A stretch of 64,000 nucleotides of DNA from Utricularia gibba (GCA_002189035.1 NEEC01000004.1:2542001-2606000); one strand, 5' to 3'. Shown: positions 22,930-35,739, counted from the stretch's first letter. Made by a program: numbers and translations. The notes: generated by a model from the letters alone, not told the origin.

Positions 22930-25146
22930 ACACAACTTAATAGTTAAAAATAAAATTTGCTGACTAAAACTCTCAAGTTACCCTATAATTCTAATTGTGT
23001 AAATCACCTATCATGGAACACACACACGCAACTCTTTACTCTAACATATCAGTTGTAATAATTACTTCTATTGTCAACTACAATTCAATTCTCATATCAA
23101 ATGAAATTTATAATTCTAATTATAAAACTATGATGTCTTAAGATAACTCAGGTGGTGTGTTGAACAAGTTTTCAATTTTAATCCAGAATTTTACACTCAC
23201 ACAACTCAATCTAGGTCTACTTGAGTCATTTCATGTATTTTTGGCTATGATTATTCTTTAGTTTTTATACCCATTTCACTTATAGGTCTACCAATTTATG
23301 AAATAAATAGAATTGGGTCTATTCGATTATATTGGTTTTACTTAGAGGTGGGTTTGGTTCGAACCGGAACCGCAGTTCCGGTTCCGGTTCAGTTCCAGGA
23401 GATGGATGTCCGTACGATTCCGGTTCCGGAACCGGAACCGTACGGTTTCGGTTCGGTTCGACAAATTTGGAACCGTGGAACCAACGGTTTCGACCCGTGT
23501 ATGAACCGTATTGTTCATGGTTCCGAACCGAAACTGTCGGTTCGGAACCCGAAAAAAATTATAAAAATTATAAAAATTAAAAATTAAAAAAATAAATAAA
23601 TGTATATGGTTTCAGATACCCATACGATGGAAGTGGGTGTCTGGAAAATCTTCTGAAACACCTCTTCCCAAACACACTGACAATAGATGTAGGTGCCTGG
23701 AAAATGATCTCAGAAACACCCTTTCCCAGACACCCACATCCTTAATAGACGTGAAATATGTGATTTTAATTTTGAAAATGCAATGTATTTAATCCTTCTA
23801 ATATTGTGTTTCCAAAATATATGAAATAGATGTTGTTTTATTTTAATTTGAAAAATACACAATACTTATAAAAGATTATATAAAACAACTATATAAACAT
23901 CTTCATTTTAAAAAAATAAATATATAAATAATAATTCTATTCATTTTATATGATTTGTAATATTGTTGTATTTGTTTTAAAAAATTTAATTTTATCAAAT
24001 ATATATTCAAATACTAATAATTTAATTATTTATTTCATTTATTTAAATCACAAATTATATTGATTTTAATTATATTTTATTGAGATAGTCTATCAAGTAA
24101 TTTAAGTTATAGTTTTTTATAAATTAATATAGTATATTACATAATATATCTAGTTAAATACAACAATTAATATTATTAAATATATTGTTTAATAATATTT
24201 AAATATAAAAAATAATAATTATTACAAATTTCACTACCAGACACCCACAATGATTCATATAGGTGACTGTAAAACACCAATAAACAGTAGCCGATCGGTT
24301 CCGGTTACAGTTCGGTTCCCGAATCTCGGTTCCGGTTCCGAACCAAAACCGTCCGTACGGTTCCGGTTTCGGTTCGGTTCAAGGTTTCGTCCGTACGGTT
24401 CCGAACCGAAATCGGAACCGTTGTCTATAATGAACCGAAACTGTACGGTTCGGAACCGAACCCACCTCTAGTTTTACTCCAGACTCCCACCTAATATACA
24501 TGTCCCAACACTTCAGTCTATCTTTGAATTGGGCTTCTAAGTTGCTATTAGTTATTCTACCCCTTAGGTCTATTTGAGACATACTGAAAAAAATAGCAAG
24601 CATACAATAATTAAGATCGAAATCAGAAACTTGATTCCACACCACATTCATACACCTTCATAATTATCGCATATTGGAAGTTAGAGTCATGCATATTAGA
24701 AGGTAGAGTCATGAATTCATAAAATGAAACTAAAGAGATATCCATAATCACAACTTCGAAGGTAGAAAAATAAATATAAAGAGGAATCAATTCATCATGT
24801 CCTCTTCTTGTATACTGTATTCCATTGACTTTGTGTATTCAAATTAATTTAATTTGCTAGCCTTAAAAAATATTAAAAATCATAATATGACTAAATCATC
24901 AATTAGTACATATTATACATAAAATATTAAAATTCATGATCAAAATATCTAATTTTATTATCAGATATTGATGTGGGTTAAAGGAGCCCAATACTTGCCC
25001 CATACGATAGCCCCAACAGACTAGGTTTTTTCTCTCAAATAATGGGTGATGTGGAGGAGCAGTTTCCGTCTTCCAGCACCTTGATCTACTATATCAAATA
25101 TCATAATTTTGTAACAAAAAATACTAATAAAATGTATGCTATCAAA
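22930..25146 (+). mobile_element. Diverged LTR of the TGATAAACG family, split by a hAT MITE
   Basis: Pieces on both sides of the 23343-24470 insertion resemble the LTR at 49651-50977. Examples are GGTCTA...TATTGGTT...ACT next to the insertion, TTCTAAGTTGC...TTATTCTACC after it, and the 3' part with AATCATAATATGACTAAATC and ACTAATAAAATGT near the end (CTATCA at about 25146). The 5' end is not clear. A small TG...CA segment (about 24967-25098) may be a further insertion. Confidence 0.6.
23343..24470. mobile_element. Non-autonomous hAT transposon (MITE) with 8-bp target duplication
   Basis: The left end TAGAGGTGGGTTTGGTTC and the complement of the right end TAGAGGTGGGTTCGGTTC form the terminal inverted repeat. 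Both sides carry the perfect 8-bp duplication GTTTTACT (23335-23342 and 24471-24478), diagnostic of hAT. Subterminal zones are packed with GGTTCCGG/CCGGAACC words in both orientations, typical of transposase-binding arrays. The interior is AT-rich with two copies of a GACACCCAC-type block. No transposase is encoded. Confidence 0.92.
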
Positions 25147-28100
25147 TAACATTTTCTCCTTTCACACACTCTTTTTACTTGTTATGCCACCTTCATGATT
25201 TTCTAATTTTTAATTTAAATTAATGAAAATAGAAGTAAAAATGCAATAACTAGAAGAATTACACTTAATGATTGAATATACATAAACATCTATTTTAGAC
25301 ATCTAATGAACTAGTGTAATCATATTTTAACATAGAAATTGGTGACATAAAATAATAAAAAATCAAACTTAATATATATGAATAAATCCAAAGAGCAATT
25401 TTAGTATTATCGTGATGCATTCGAAACCAAGTTAGATCCTTCTATTTGAATCATGTAGTAACAATTTTTTAAAATAGAGAATAATAGATAAATTAGGACC
25501 ATCTTCACCAGCCTCTAATGTTTCTTGGGAAAAAAATACAACTCACATTTTTTTTTTGGAAGCTTACTTATATCAAGTTTATGTTAAATAACACGCTTAG
25601 ATCATGTTACAATCCCCAAGGTTGGAAGAGGTTTTGGAGGACTTTGATGAAGGGATACATTGTCATTACGTGATGTAGCAATTATGTAATAATTTCATTA
25701 TAATGAAGAAAGATTGATCTCTATGGATAGGCTTCAAGAGACAACCGAAAGTTTTTGGATGTCACATTGGGAGTGATAACGTGAATCAATGAATGGTGGT
25801 CAAGGATGATCAAGATGAATTTTTTTTATACCTAAAAATGATTACTAGAAGATATAAGGTTGCAATAAATTTAAGACTTATTCAACTATCTACTCTGACT
25901 TTTGATATCTTCACACCAATGATTATAACAATTTGACAAGGTCTCTCCAAGAGGGTGATATGGGACATCGACCGAAATTGATAGTTCTACTAATGATGTT
26001 GAATATGTATCGACTTACGTAAATAGTATAAATAAAATCAATGAAAAGTTAACTTTATTATTCAATCCAAAAAGTATTAGTAGGGTTTTTAAGAAATGGC
26101 AATTTATTTGATATTTCTAAATAATATTAAATTTATATCTCATCTTCTTTATAAAATGGAAAAACATACTTGTTCTCTCTTTTTGAACCCACAATTTTTT
26201 TAATTTTTATTTACTATGAAAGAGAAAGTGTATAATTGATTTTCTAACAAAAATCATGATGGTACAAAATAATTGAAAAAGTAACCCATTACTTACATGA
26301 AAGCTACTAGAAAAAAAGAGTAAGTGGCTTAGTAGTGGTACCTCTTTCCCTTCATTTAAGCTCAAGATTCAAAAAAACATAGAATTAACTCCTTCATTCA
26401 TTGAAGAAAATGTAGTTATTAAAGTAAGTAAAAAAAAGCCAAATAAAATAATAAAATTTAAAATAAAAAGTAGGGTAAAATACAAATAAAATAATAAAAT
26501 GAAAATATTTTCATGGATTATGTTGATATAATGTATACTTCAATTGGGGTAAAATAAGAAAATGTGTGTTTCACTGATTATGTTGAGTAAAATCTCAATG
26601 TATACCTCAATTGGGGTAATATAAAAATTATTATAAAAAGTAAGGTAAATTGTTGATTTAATTCAATAATTATAGTAAAGTAATAATTAATTTTAAAATT
26701 AGGGTAATATGAAAATGTTTTAAATGGTTATATGGCTAGGCAGTATTTTATGCTTAAATTACTAGTATATTTTTAATAATTAATTTTACATTGTTTTCAT
26801 TTGTGTTTTTCACTTAACTTCTCGTTTATTTGATGTTTCTTTCATTTACTTTTCGTGTGCCAAAAATTATTGTGCTTTTTTTAAGGGGAGGTGCTGCACG
26901 AATTTGGAGATATGTTCGCGGTCAAAATCCAAAGCAAAAAATAGGGCAAAACTGTTGGAAGTCGAAGATGAGTTGAGATAGGTGGTTTGTGTAGGCTAGG
27001 GGCGAGGTTGAGGTGATTTCATCCATCTAATAAAAAAAGAAAAGAAATGGGTCATGTCTGGTTATCACCTCCGTGTGGTTGTTATGGCGACCATGGGGGC
27101 GGGCAGTGTCGGGGGGAGCCCACACTGGTTACATACTCAGTTAGACTACAGGCTAACTAGCCGGAAACTCCTCCGCCCGTGTGGTGGCTGCTTTGTGATG
27201 GCTGTTATGGTCTCATGATTTTCCTACACCAAAAGCGCTACAACTCGTTTTCGGCTTTTAGGTTTCTCATGTTTTCCTGTCGATCTCCTTCATGGAAGCA
27301 GCCCCAGTTGCCAGTATCATCATTCGGAGGCCGAGGCACCCAACCCAACTTGCTTCTGCGAGGCAAGAGGAGGATTAGCGAGCATCGATCATTTCATAGA
27401 ATAGAAAATCAGTTTTGTCTGCGTCAAGGAAACGCGTGAGACGATATTTCATCAAATATTTTTTTATGTTTACAAGTGGGAGGATGAAACAGATTTTGTG
27501 ATTATTTCTTCGAAATAGGAGGATTATCATCTTTGCCATTACAGCCCTCCAGCTTCATCTTCGATGTCAGCTGCCCCACACTGGGTTGACCATCCTACCT
27601 TGAGATCAGACAAACTCCATGAGCCAATCAAAAGTAGCGGACTGTGCATGGATGCTGGTATGAGCATCTTGTCTTCTCTAAGTCATCTAGTCAAGCGCTG
27701 TTGACTGTTGACCCAGTAAACGAGGTTTGAGGATTTGTATCCAACAGTTGAATGTTTCCTTCTTCTGTTCGGGGCCCGGACCAACTGTCTGTCTCCCCAT
27801 TGAATGATTGCTCCTACCAGCCCCCCGTCTCCTTTTCTTCTCTTGGGTTCTTACTTTTCTCGCCATCGATTGCCGGATTCCTAAAATTTTCTCCCACGTT
27901 TCTCCTGTTCTTCCTCTTCTGGGGTTCCGTTTCTCCACGCGCGAAGCTCCCCCCTCCCCTCCCAGTTCTCTTTGCTTTCTGACACCTGCGACCCTTTTAT
28001 ACCCAAGGAATTGCTTTAATGTTGAAGGTTCCACTACCTTGTCCATCTTGTCTTTACCACGAATAGTTTCCATTCGACCGTCCTAGGTTCCTTTTCTGGG

Positions 28101-28150
28101 TCTCATGTGCAGTTTTTATTGATTCAGGGTAGTGAGATTTATTACTTTTC
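25147..28150. other. AT-rich spacer, then upstream region of the receptor kinase
   Basis: 25.1-26.9 kb is AT-rich with no coding signal; a two-copy tandem repeat lies at 26508-26630. 26.9-28.15 kb is GC-balanced and pyrimidine-rich near 27.8-27.95 kb, fitting promoter and 5' UTR of the gene starting at 28151. The open frames there look like chance ORFs. Confidence 0.45.
26508..26630. repeat. Two-copy tandem repeat, about 65-bp period
   Basis: The blocks GATTATGTTGA...AATGTATAC(T/C)TCAATTGGGGTAA occur twice in direct order, separated by about 65 bases, with small indels. Confidence 0.7.
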
Positions 28151-30598
28151 ATGGGGCGAATTTGGTTTTTTCCCTACATTCTAATTCTGGGATTGCTTCT
28201 ATTCTGTCTAATCGAATTGGAACCGTGCTCTGCTAGTATTCAGCGTTATGGTAAATTGAATCCAGGATTCAATGCATCTGAGATGCTGTATGTTGACAAC
28301 AAAGGCATCTTCCTCTTATCCAATAGTTCTGCTTTTGGGTTTGGTTTCATACAAACTCCCAATGACGTTACCCAGTTTCTACTAAGTGTGATTCACCAAA
28401 GTACCTCAACTGTTGTTTGGACTGCTAATAGAGGCCGTCCAGTTCAAAATTCAGATATGCTTTTTTTTGATACCACTGGAAACCTTTACTTGCAGCAATC
28501 GGCGTCTCATATATGGGCGACAAACACATCCAACATGGGAGTTTCGTCCATGGAATTGCTAGATTCTGGAAACCTGGTTCTGGTTGGGAATGATGGCAGT
28601 GTACTTTGGCAAAGTTTTGCCCATCCCACTAATACCCTTTTGTCGAAGCAATCATTTTCAGAGGGAATGAGACTTGTTAGTGACGTTGGAGCCAATAACC
28701 TGAGCTATTCCCTTGAGATTAGATCTGGGAGTATAATTCTTTCCGCTGGTTTCCAGCCACCGCAGCAGTACTGGTCTACGGCAAATGATCCTCGAATTCT
28801 TAAAGATAAAGAAGGTGGCTCGATAACATCTGCTCAGATTGTTGCCAATTCCTGGAGATTCTTCGATTCCACCAACACGTTTCTCTCTCAGTTTGTCTTT
28901 TCATCTGATACTAATACGACAGCTACTTGGGTTGCTGCTTTAAATAATGATGGTTCGATAAGTTTCATTATGCTTGGAGGAAGTTCATCAAGTCCTTCCA
29001 CCGTAACTATACCACGAAATGCATGTAGTAAGCTGGCCGCTTGCGGTCCTGCCTCTGTATGTAGTTCTCAAACCCAATGCCAGTGTCCGCCAGCTCTCCC
29101 CTCATGCAGGAATATAAGTTTCCCTTCATGCCATAATAGAGAAGCTCATAAGCTTGTGATTGGTGCATATGATATTAGTTATTCACCTCTGTTATTTGTA
29201 GCCCCCATCAGCAAAACTACTTTGGAGGGTTGCAGATCCTCTTGCTTGAAGAACTGTTCTTGTGGTGCTATGTTTTTTCAAAACAGTTCAGGAAATTGCT
29301 ATTTTTTCAATGAGGTTGGAAGCATGGAGCAATCCAGCAGTAGTGATTCCTATGTGTCCTACATCAAGATCTCTGATAATGCAAGTATTAGAGGACGGAA
29401 GGCTACTAAAGGTCCCTTGGTTGTGATCATCGTAGTCGTTGTTGTGACGGTATTAGTTGTGATTGTGCTGCTTTTAGCGGGAATTCGTTTTTACAGGAAG
29501 AGTAGGATGGAGCCAGATACAGTAAATGATAGCTCAGAGGAGGATGGTTTCTTGGAAGGCATATCAGGGATGCCAATTCGCTTCAGTTACAAAGACCTTG
29601 AGGTTGCAACAAAAAACTTCAGCAAAATACTGGGACGAGGAGGCTTTGGCACAGTTTACCACGGTACGCTCCCCGATGAAACACAGGTGGCTGTGAAGAA
29701 ACTCGAAGGAATTGGTCAGGGGAGGAAACAATTTAGAGCCGAGGTGGGCACAATCGGTAGCATCCACCATTTTCATCTCGTGAAACTTAGAGGATTCTGT
29801 TCTGAGGGCAGTCATCGGCTTCTTGCCTATGAATACATGGCTAACGGTTCGTTAGACAACTGGCTTTTCAAGAAGGAACCAGGAGACTTCATCCTGGACT
29901 GGGAAACGAGGTACAACATTGCCCTCGGTACTGCAAAAGGCTTAGCTTATCTCCATGAAGACTGCGAAGCAAAGATAGTTCACTGTGATATAAAGCCCGA
30001 AAACGTTCTTCTTGATGATCGTTTCGTGGCAAAAGTTTCAGACTTTGGACTCGCTAAGCTTATGACCAAGGAGCAGAGCCATGTTTTTACTGACTTTAGA
30101 GGAACAAGGGGGTACCTTGCACCTGAGTGGATCACAAACTGTGCGATTTCAGAAAAGAGTGATGTTTATAGCTATGGGATGGTTCTGCTGGAACTGGTCG
30201 GTGGACGGAAGAACTATGAGGCCTTGGAAGTTTCAGAAAAATCTCATTTCCCATCGTATGCTTTCAAGATGATGGAAGAAGGGAAGATGAGGGAGATTCT
30301 TGATTATAAACTCAAGGTAAGTGAAGAAGATGAAAGGGTTGAAATAGCCATCAAGGTGGCCTTGTGGTGCATACAAGACGATATGTACCTCCGGCCAGCG
30401 ATGACAAAAGTAGTGCAAATGCTGGAAGGGTTGTGCCCGGTCCCTCAGCCACCAGGAAGCTCTCCTCTGGCATCCCGATTGTACTCCAGCTTTTTCAAGG
30501 TAAGCACAGATGGAGGAACAACTCCTTCAGGCGCCGTCCCCTCGGATTGTAACAGTCATACATACGTCTCTGCGTGTCGGCTTTCAGGTCCAAGGTAA
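28151..30598 (+). CDS. G-type lectin S-receptor-like Ser/Thr kinase, SD2-5 type, intronless
   Basis: This is an 815-aa plasma-membrane receptor kinase in one exon. A signal peptide covers about residues 1-29. The bulb-type mannose-binding lectin region (about 45-165) holds VVWTANRGRPV, LLDSGNLVLVG and LWQSFAHPTNTLL. An EGF-like Cys cluster (about 292-320) and a PAN/apple-like region (about 330-408; CRSSCLKNCSCGAMFF) follow. The membrane helix is at about 421-446. The kinase spans about 494-765 with GRGGFGTVYHG, catalytic Lys in VAVKK (516), HCDIKPENVLL (611-621), DFGLAKL and GTRGYLAPEW. Cys precedes the catalytic Asp (HCD), so it is a non-RD kinase, a class linked to immune-type signalling. 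Domain order and the lack of introns match Arabidopsis SD2-5 (At4g32300). Ligand unknown. The frame is intact. Confidence 0.93.
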   Translation: MGRIWFFPYILILGLLLFCLIELEPCSASIQRYGKLNPGFNASEMLYVDNKGIFLLSNSSAFGFGFIQTPNDVTQFLLSVIHQSTSTVVWTANRGRPVQNSDMLFFDTTGNLYLQQSASHIWATNTSNMGVSSMELLDSGNLVLVGNDGSVLWQSFAHPTNTLLSKQSFSEGMRLVSDVGANNLSYSLEIRSGSIILSAGFQPPQQYWSTANDPRILKDKEGGSITSAQIVANSWRFFDSTNTFLSQFVFSSDTNTTATWVAALNNDGSISFIMLGGSSSSPSTVTIPRNACSKLAACGPASVCSSQTQCQCPPALPSCRNISFPSCHNREAHKLVIGAYDISYSPLLFVAPISKTTLEGCRSSCLKNCSCGAMFFQNSSGNCYFFNEVGSMEQSSSSDSYVSYIKISDNASIRGRKATKGPLVVIIVVVVVTVLVVIVLLLAGIRFYRKSRMEPDTVNDSSEEDGFLEGISGMPIRFSYKDLEVATKNFSKILGRGGFGTVYHGTLPDETQVAVKKLEGIGQGRKQFRAEVGTIGSIHHFHLVKLRGFCSEGSHRLLAYEYMANGSLDNWLFKKEPGDFILDWETRYNIALGTAKGLAYLHEDCEAKIVHCDIKPENVLLDDRFVAKVSDFGLAKLMTKEQSHVFTDFRGTRGYLAPEWITNCAISEKSDVYSYGMVLLELVGGRKNYEALEVSEKSHFPSYAFKMMEEGKMREILDYKLKVSEEDERVEIAIKVALWCIQDDMYLRPAMTKVVQMLEGLCPVPQPPGSSPLASRLYSSFFKVSTDGGTTPSGAVPSDCNSHTYVSACRLSGPR

Positions 30599-31970
30599 GT
30601 GAGGGATGCTGCGTTCACAAATCTGTATTTATTGTGGTACCTACCTGTCTTCTTTGCGGTATTCAAGTGTGCTTAGATTTCACGATGTCCATTTGCAGGG
30701 GAGAATTTCAATCTTCAATTAATTGGAGGCACGAAATGCTTACCATTTCTTTCTTTCTTTTTTGTTGAACACACGTGTTTGTGGGAGAACCGAACATGTC
30801 AGTCACATGGGGCGCCTACACTGGATATCAATCAGACACCCAAACTGGATCGATCATATAAAGCATTTGAGTACCATATTGGGAATATTTAGTAACATCC
30901 GATCATATTCGACTATATTGAGGAATGGGGGCTCCTGGCGACCCTCATTAACACTCGATTACACCCATTACCCTCATACACAACACCTACACCTACAGAC
31001 CATTAAACAATGTATAACTCGTGAAAAGGATGTGAGAGAAACAGGAGATTTCAAGGAAAGATGTTATTGGGAGTTGAAAAGGTATGTGGATTTAGCATAT
31101 GATTATTTTATTCACTGGCACGTCGTCATTCACTACCTTCATTAGAAGCTGCACATTGAACATGAAAAAATTTGGAAAAGATCAATGATGCGTATTTTTT
31201 CTCAAATTTGGAGGCAAAGTACAACGTACTAGCGACATTTACCCAATACGTGCGGTGCAGCCTATTCCCCAATGGTCGACCATCCAAATCTGAAGCAAGC
31301 TTGTATAGGGATGGTTCACTTTCCACCATGAAACTGTGACAGACTTGACTCTATAGAGGCTAAACAACTTGCATTTTCATGGTCTGACGTCTCTATGTGC
31401 GCAAATTCTTTCTTGAGGCACCTACTTACTCCACCACCAAAAAACAGTAAGCCTCCCTCTATAGCAAATCATCTATCTTGGTCCATAAAAAATGGTGACC
31501 AAATGAAGGTGGGAGAAGGTTCCAGTGCCTATTACAATCACGACACCATCAAACACAAGTCATAGCCAATGAGGTCATAGAAGATGAATTGGAAGCTTGG
31601 GTAAAACATATTCTAGTTAATGAGTTGAAACCTCAGGTGCTTTGTAAAAGATTAATCCAATGGCTGTTGAATGTAGGAATCAAATTTCAAGAATTGCTAC
31701 CAATTGGAGGATATTATTAAGCATTAGTTGCTCAGGTAATTTTGACAAATAAAAAATATTTGAAGAATTAGAAATATAATTTTTTTGAAGAATTAGAAAC
31801 AAAAATAACATGTCTAGAAAAAATTGCAAAAATGAATCAAAAAATATTTTTCAATAGTATTCTGGAAGTTTTTAAACATAAAAAATAGTAATTAATAATA
31901 AAGTTCATAATGAAATAACCATACATAATTAGATAATGAAACTCAATTAAATACTCCTAGTATGATTTAT
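30599..31970. other. Spacer, no gene recognised
   Basis: The first ~200 bases are 3' UTR of the kinase gene. The remainder is of mixed composition without recognisable domains. At about 31760-31810 a 22-base unit (TTTGAAGAATTAGAAA) is duplicated. Part may be the flank of the Harbinger relic. Confidence 0.4.
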
Positions 31971-33290
31971 CTAGAGTTGACCAAATATACTATCTCTAAT
32001 TGTCATCATTGAACCAATTTCTTCTAATTCAATAACAGTTTCTTCAACATGATCATCACCATCACCCTCAATCAATGGATTAGGATCCTCATAGACACTC
32101 AACTCGGATCCATCTTCTTCGCCACTAACTTGGCGATGAAAATTATGAATGGCCATAATTGCTGCAACTAAATTGAACTTGATGTTGTAATTTCAAATTG
32201 CAAGGCATATCATTGAGTATGGGGATATGGAGCCATATAGGATGTAATTTCAAAATGTTTCTTCCTAACTCCGAATGTTCTTTCAATAATATAATGTAAT
32301 GCTGAATGTTTATGGTTAAATAACTCTTCTAGTCTATTGTAGCTATGCCTTACACGTTGCCATTAGGAAGGTGATATTGTGTACAGGGATATGGAGCCAT
32401 ATAATCATCAATATTGGCAAAACCAGCATCAACTAGATAATATTTCCCTACATATATTCGAATTTAAAAAAGAAATCATTGATAAATTCATCTATATACA
32501 AAATAAATTAGACAATCAAAGAAACCTCAAGCCGGTTTGGAAAAATTGTCTTCGTCATTTCGTAGACACTTCATCAATATTCTACTATCATGCTAAGTAC
32601 CTTCATAACCAGCAACAACAAGGTGAAACATAATTTGAAATCACATATTGTTAGAATATTTTGTGTAGAAACACCTTTTCATCAAATATAATGAACTCTC
32701 TAATCTGCATGCAAGCTTTTATATGGGTACCATCGATTGCACCAACACAACTCTCAAAATAAGGATAATATTGAGTTTTGTTCTAATGTAAGATGATACC
32801 TGTGTGTAATCCTTCATCAGCTCAATCCATGTATCTATCATTCAACAACAAGCTTTTAAGACATTATGCAATGAAGTGCTAATAATGTCTACACCATGTT
32901 GAAAAAACTCATATAAGCTTTGATTCCTCATTCGAGTTTCAATAATTTTAAATATAGAAAATTCTTATTCTATAGTAACTGACGTTGCTTTTTCGAGCCA
33001 TACTCATCAACTAGCACTGTAGAATCTAAGAAACACTGAGGGCTTCATGCATCTCATTTAACATTAACAATAATAATGCCTATTCCGACCCTGAATGATC
33101 ATAGATATATTGTCATACCAGATATTGTTGATGGTATCTACCCACAACATCAAAGAATTCTATTTCACTAGCAACCATTGACATCTTTAATTGAGATAAT
33201 GCATCATCACTTTCTTCTTTTGTGGAGGATGATGAGCAGCTTGTTAAGGATGATGATTGATTCATCACACTCGATCCCTTCAATTGAGGT
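31971..33290 (-). pseudogene. PIF/Harbinger transposase (HARBI1-like) relic
   Basis: On the minus strand the DDE nuclease blocks occur in the right order: CVGAIDGTHI with the first catalytic Asp (about 32750-32720), GYEGT-HDSRIL (about 32610-32575), GKYYLVDAGFAN with the second Asp and DDYMAPYPCTQYHL (about 32460-32390), and a C-terminal part starting MAIHNF at 32156. Stops and shifts interrupt every segment, so it is dead. The N-terminal part (33290-32760) is only weakly recognisable (Ser/Glu-rich, then VGRYHQQYLV). Insertion ends were not found. Its companion DNA-binding ORF relic lies 1.7 kb away on the same strand. Confidence 0.82.
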
Positions 33291-35042
33291 CAAGAATTCC
33301 ATTTAGATAGAGGGAAATAGAACTCTCTTGAGAATTATGGGAAGCAGATGATATGTAATCTAAAGATAAAGTACTTTACTCTAACATGAGAATGACATAA
33401 AAGTGTTGAAGGAAAAATTCCATTACTCTTATGCTACTAAAAAATCTCATACTCATTAATGAAAAAGTGAATCATCATAAAGGCTATTAATTCCATATCC
33501 CATCCTATCACCAGATGCAGGTGAAGCTTGATAACACTATTTTTATTGTATTTTTATGTGTGTTTCTATTGGTGTTTCGTATGGTTAACTTTTGATTCGC
33601 ATGTGAAATTGTTCCTTTTGTGTATCTTGTTGGTAAGAATGTGCTTATTGTAAAAATAAGCTCAATTGGTAATAATTAAGTCAAAAACTATAATGTTTCC
33701 CTTTAGATTTTGTCTAAGTCTTAATAGAGTAAGAGTTAGTATTGAAAGTGCACTCTATGTGAGTCAAAAAGAATAGAAAAACTAATTAAAAATAGCTTTT
33801 AACTGAATGTAACCGACTTCTAAAAAGAGAGGATATGAGATAAAAATTTTTCTTCTAGAACACCATAAAAAGATGAAGATGTCCTTCCTTTGAGCAGTAA
33901 AAGAAAAGAAAGAGAGAGAAGAGAGTATTGCAAGGAACAGAAAAGTAGGGAGAATGGTAGTTCTCCAGCGAACAGCTTCGTTAGTTTTTAGATCTACATT
34001 CCCAGACCATATTAACCATCCAAATTTTTCAGTTTCAGCAGATATACTCTTGATAGTAACTGTTGACATTTTATTTTTGTTTTTCGCACTTTCCTTTCTA
34101 ATATTGAATGTGTTCTTATATTTTCTATATTTTCTATGTTTTTCTTGTGATTATAGTGCTTAGTTGTGAACGAGACACCTCTTGTAGACATTATCTATGC
34201 TTATAAACTTATTTCTGTTTGAGTTCTTTGATCTTTAGTTTTTAAATTTAAAATGACAATTGTTCCACAACCTTTCATCTGTCTCTAGGCATGATAATTT
34301 TGGGTTTAAACCTAAGGACTCTCTCGAGTAACATGAGAGCTAGATCTTAGTATAAACTTCAACTAAATCACTTCCGCTTACTTTTTCTAAGCATTCTCCT
34401 TATTTTTTATGGTCATTCACCCTTGCAACTTGTTAATTTTATTTACTATTATTGTATGTCCTATGTTACAGACTACCATTAGAGACATAACATTCAGGTG
34501 CATACTCAATAATAGGATCAAATAACATTTGCAGTAGTTCTGCAAACATTGAAGATATGTCCTTGAATTTTGTGTTAATAATATTTTCCTACATGAAAAA
34601 AAAAGCCATGAATAACAATAAATAAACAAACAACCAAAGCAAAACAAAACACAACCACAATAATAACTAGAATCCATTTAAATGGAAAACAAAATACAAT
34701 CACAAAACTACCTATCTTTACAAAAAAATAGAAAATAAAGGAAGCCTCCAACATTTAAAAAATGGAAAACAAACAATAATAATTCTCAACTTCCAATTTA
34801 TAAGATATAAGACTTTATACAAGTTTATTGCTTCACTATTCTTTGAAAACCCAAAAAAAAAAAAAGAAAACAATGAAAATCGTATGCAAAATCAACAACA
34901 AAGAAAAAATACCAAGAAAAAAGTAAAATAAGGAAAACCATAAAAAGTTAGAGAAACTATATGCCATTAGAAACAAAACTCAGAGAAAGAAGTAATGATT
35001 AGTAACAAATCATAATAACTTGAATACAAAGATTCTATCACT
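33291..35042. other. AT-rich spacer within or beside the Harbinger relic
   Basis: No coding domain is recognised. 33.53-34.40 kb starts with TGATAACACT and looks LTR-like in composition, but no matching 3' end or target duplication was found. The remainder is AT-rich. Confidence 0.35.
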
Positions 35043-35340
35043 CATCATCTATTATCATAGTCCAACCGTCCCCATCTCAACCTATTCCAATCATTTTGAT
35101 CTTTCTTCTGTAGCAAGCTCAATATTTTCAAAGTGTATTTCACTTGTTCTTTCTTGATTTGAATCCAGTGACAATTTTATGATGCATTCATTTCTTTTTG
35201 AAGGTTCTCCCATCTTTCTTTATTAAATAATGTATTTTGCATATTTCCCTTTTCCACCTCCTCCAGTGCAAGTTTCAAATACATTTGTTTGATAGCATCA
35301 TGTCAATCAAATTTTCCTTTCTTGCCACAATGAGCACTTT
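35043..35340 (-). pseudogene. MYB/SANT-like DNA-binding ORF relic of a PIF/Harbinger element
   Basis: The minus-strand translation reads HDAIKQMYLKLALEEVEKG, FNKERWENLQKEMNAS, a stop, then a degraded KKEQVKYTLKILSLLQKK and a trailing WNRLRWGRLDYDNR. This is the pattern of the MYB/SANT-like domain (DUF-type helix-turn-helix; family pattern EEVRKGN, WxxIxxxFN, QLKNRWKxLKKxY) encoded next to HARBI1-type transposases. At least two stops make it non-functional. Confidence 0.7.
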
Positions 35341-35739
35341 TCTTTCTTTATTGATTGTTTGCATTTATGATATTTGCATTGTCATCATGAGAAGGAAAAC
35401 CTAAGAATTAATAATGAGAAAAAAGAAAAAAATAAGTAATACATCAGCCCCACAAATTCATCCGTAGGTATCACTATCATCAAAAGAATGAGTGACCAAT
35501 GGTAATCGACCACTATTTTCCCAATAACCATTCCAAAAAGAAACCTATGCAATAAAAGAGTTCGATCTTCAAAGAAAGGCGATTTACATCCCAAAATTTT
35601 AGAACAAATTTCTCGACTTACTTTGAAGATCCCAAAATTCTCACAGATTTCATAATATCTTGCAGAAGCAATAGGAAAACAAATGACCTCACAAAAAATA
35701 GCACTCACAAGCATTTACCTAATTTCTTTGTAAGGTGCA

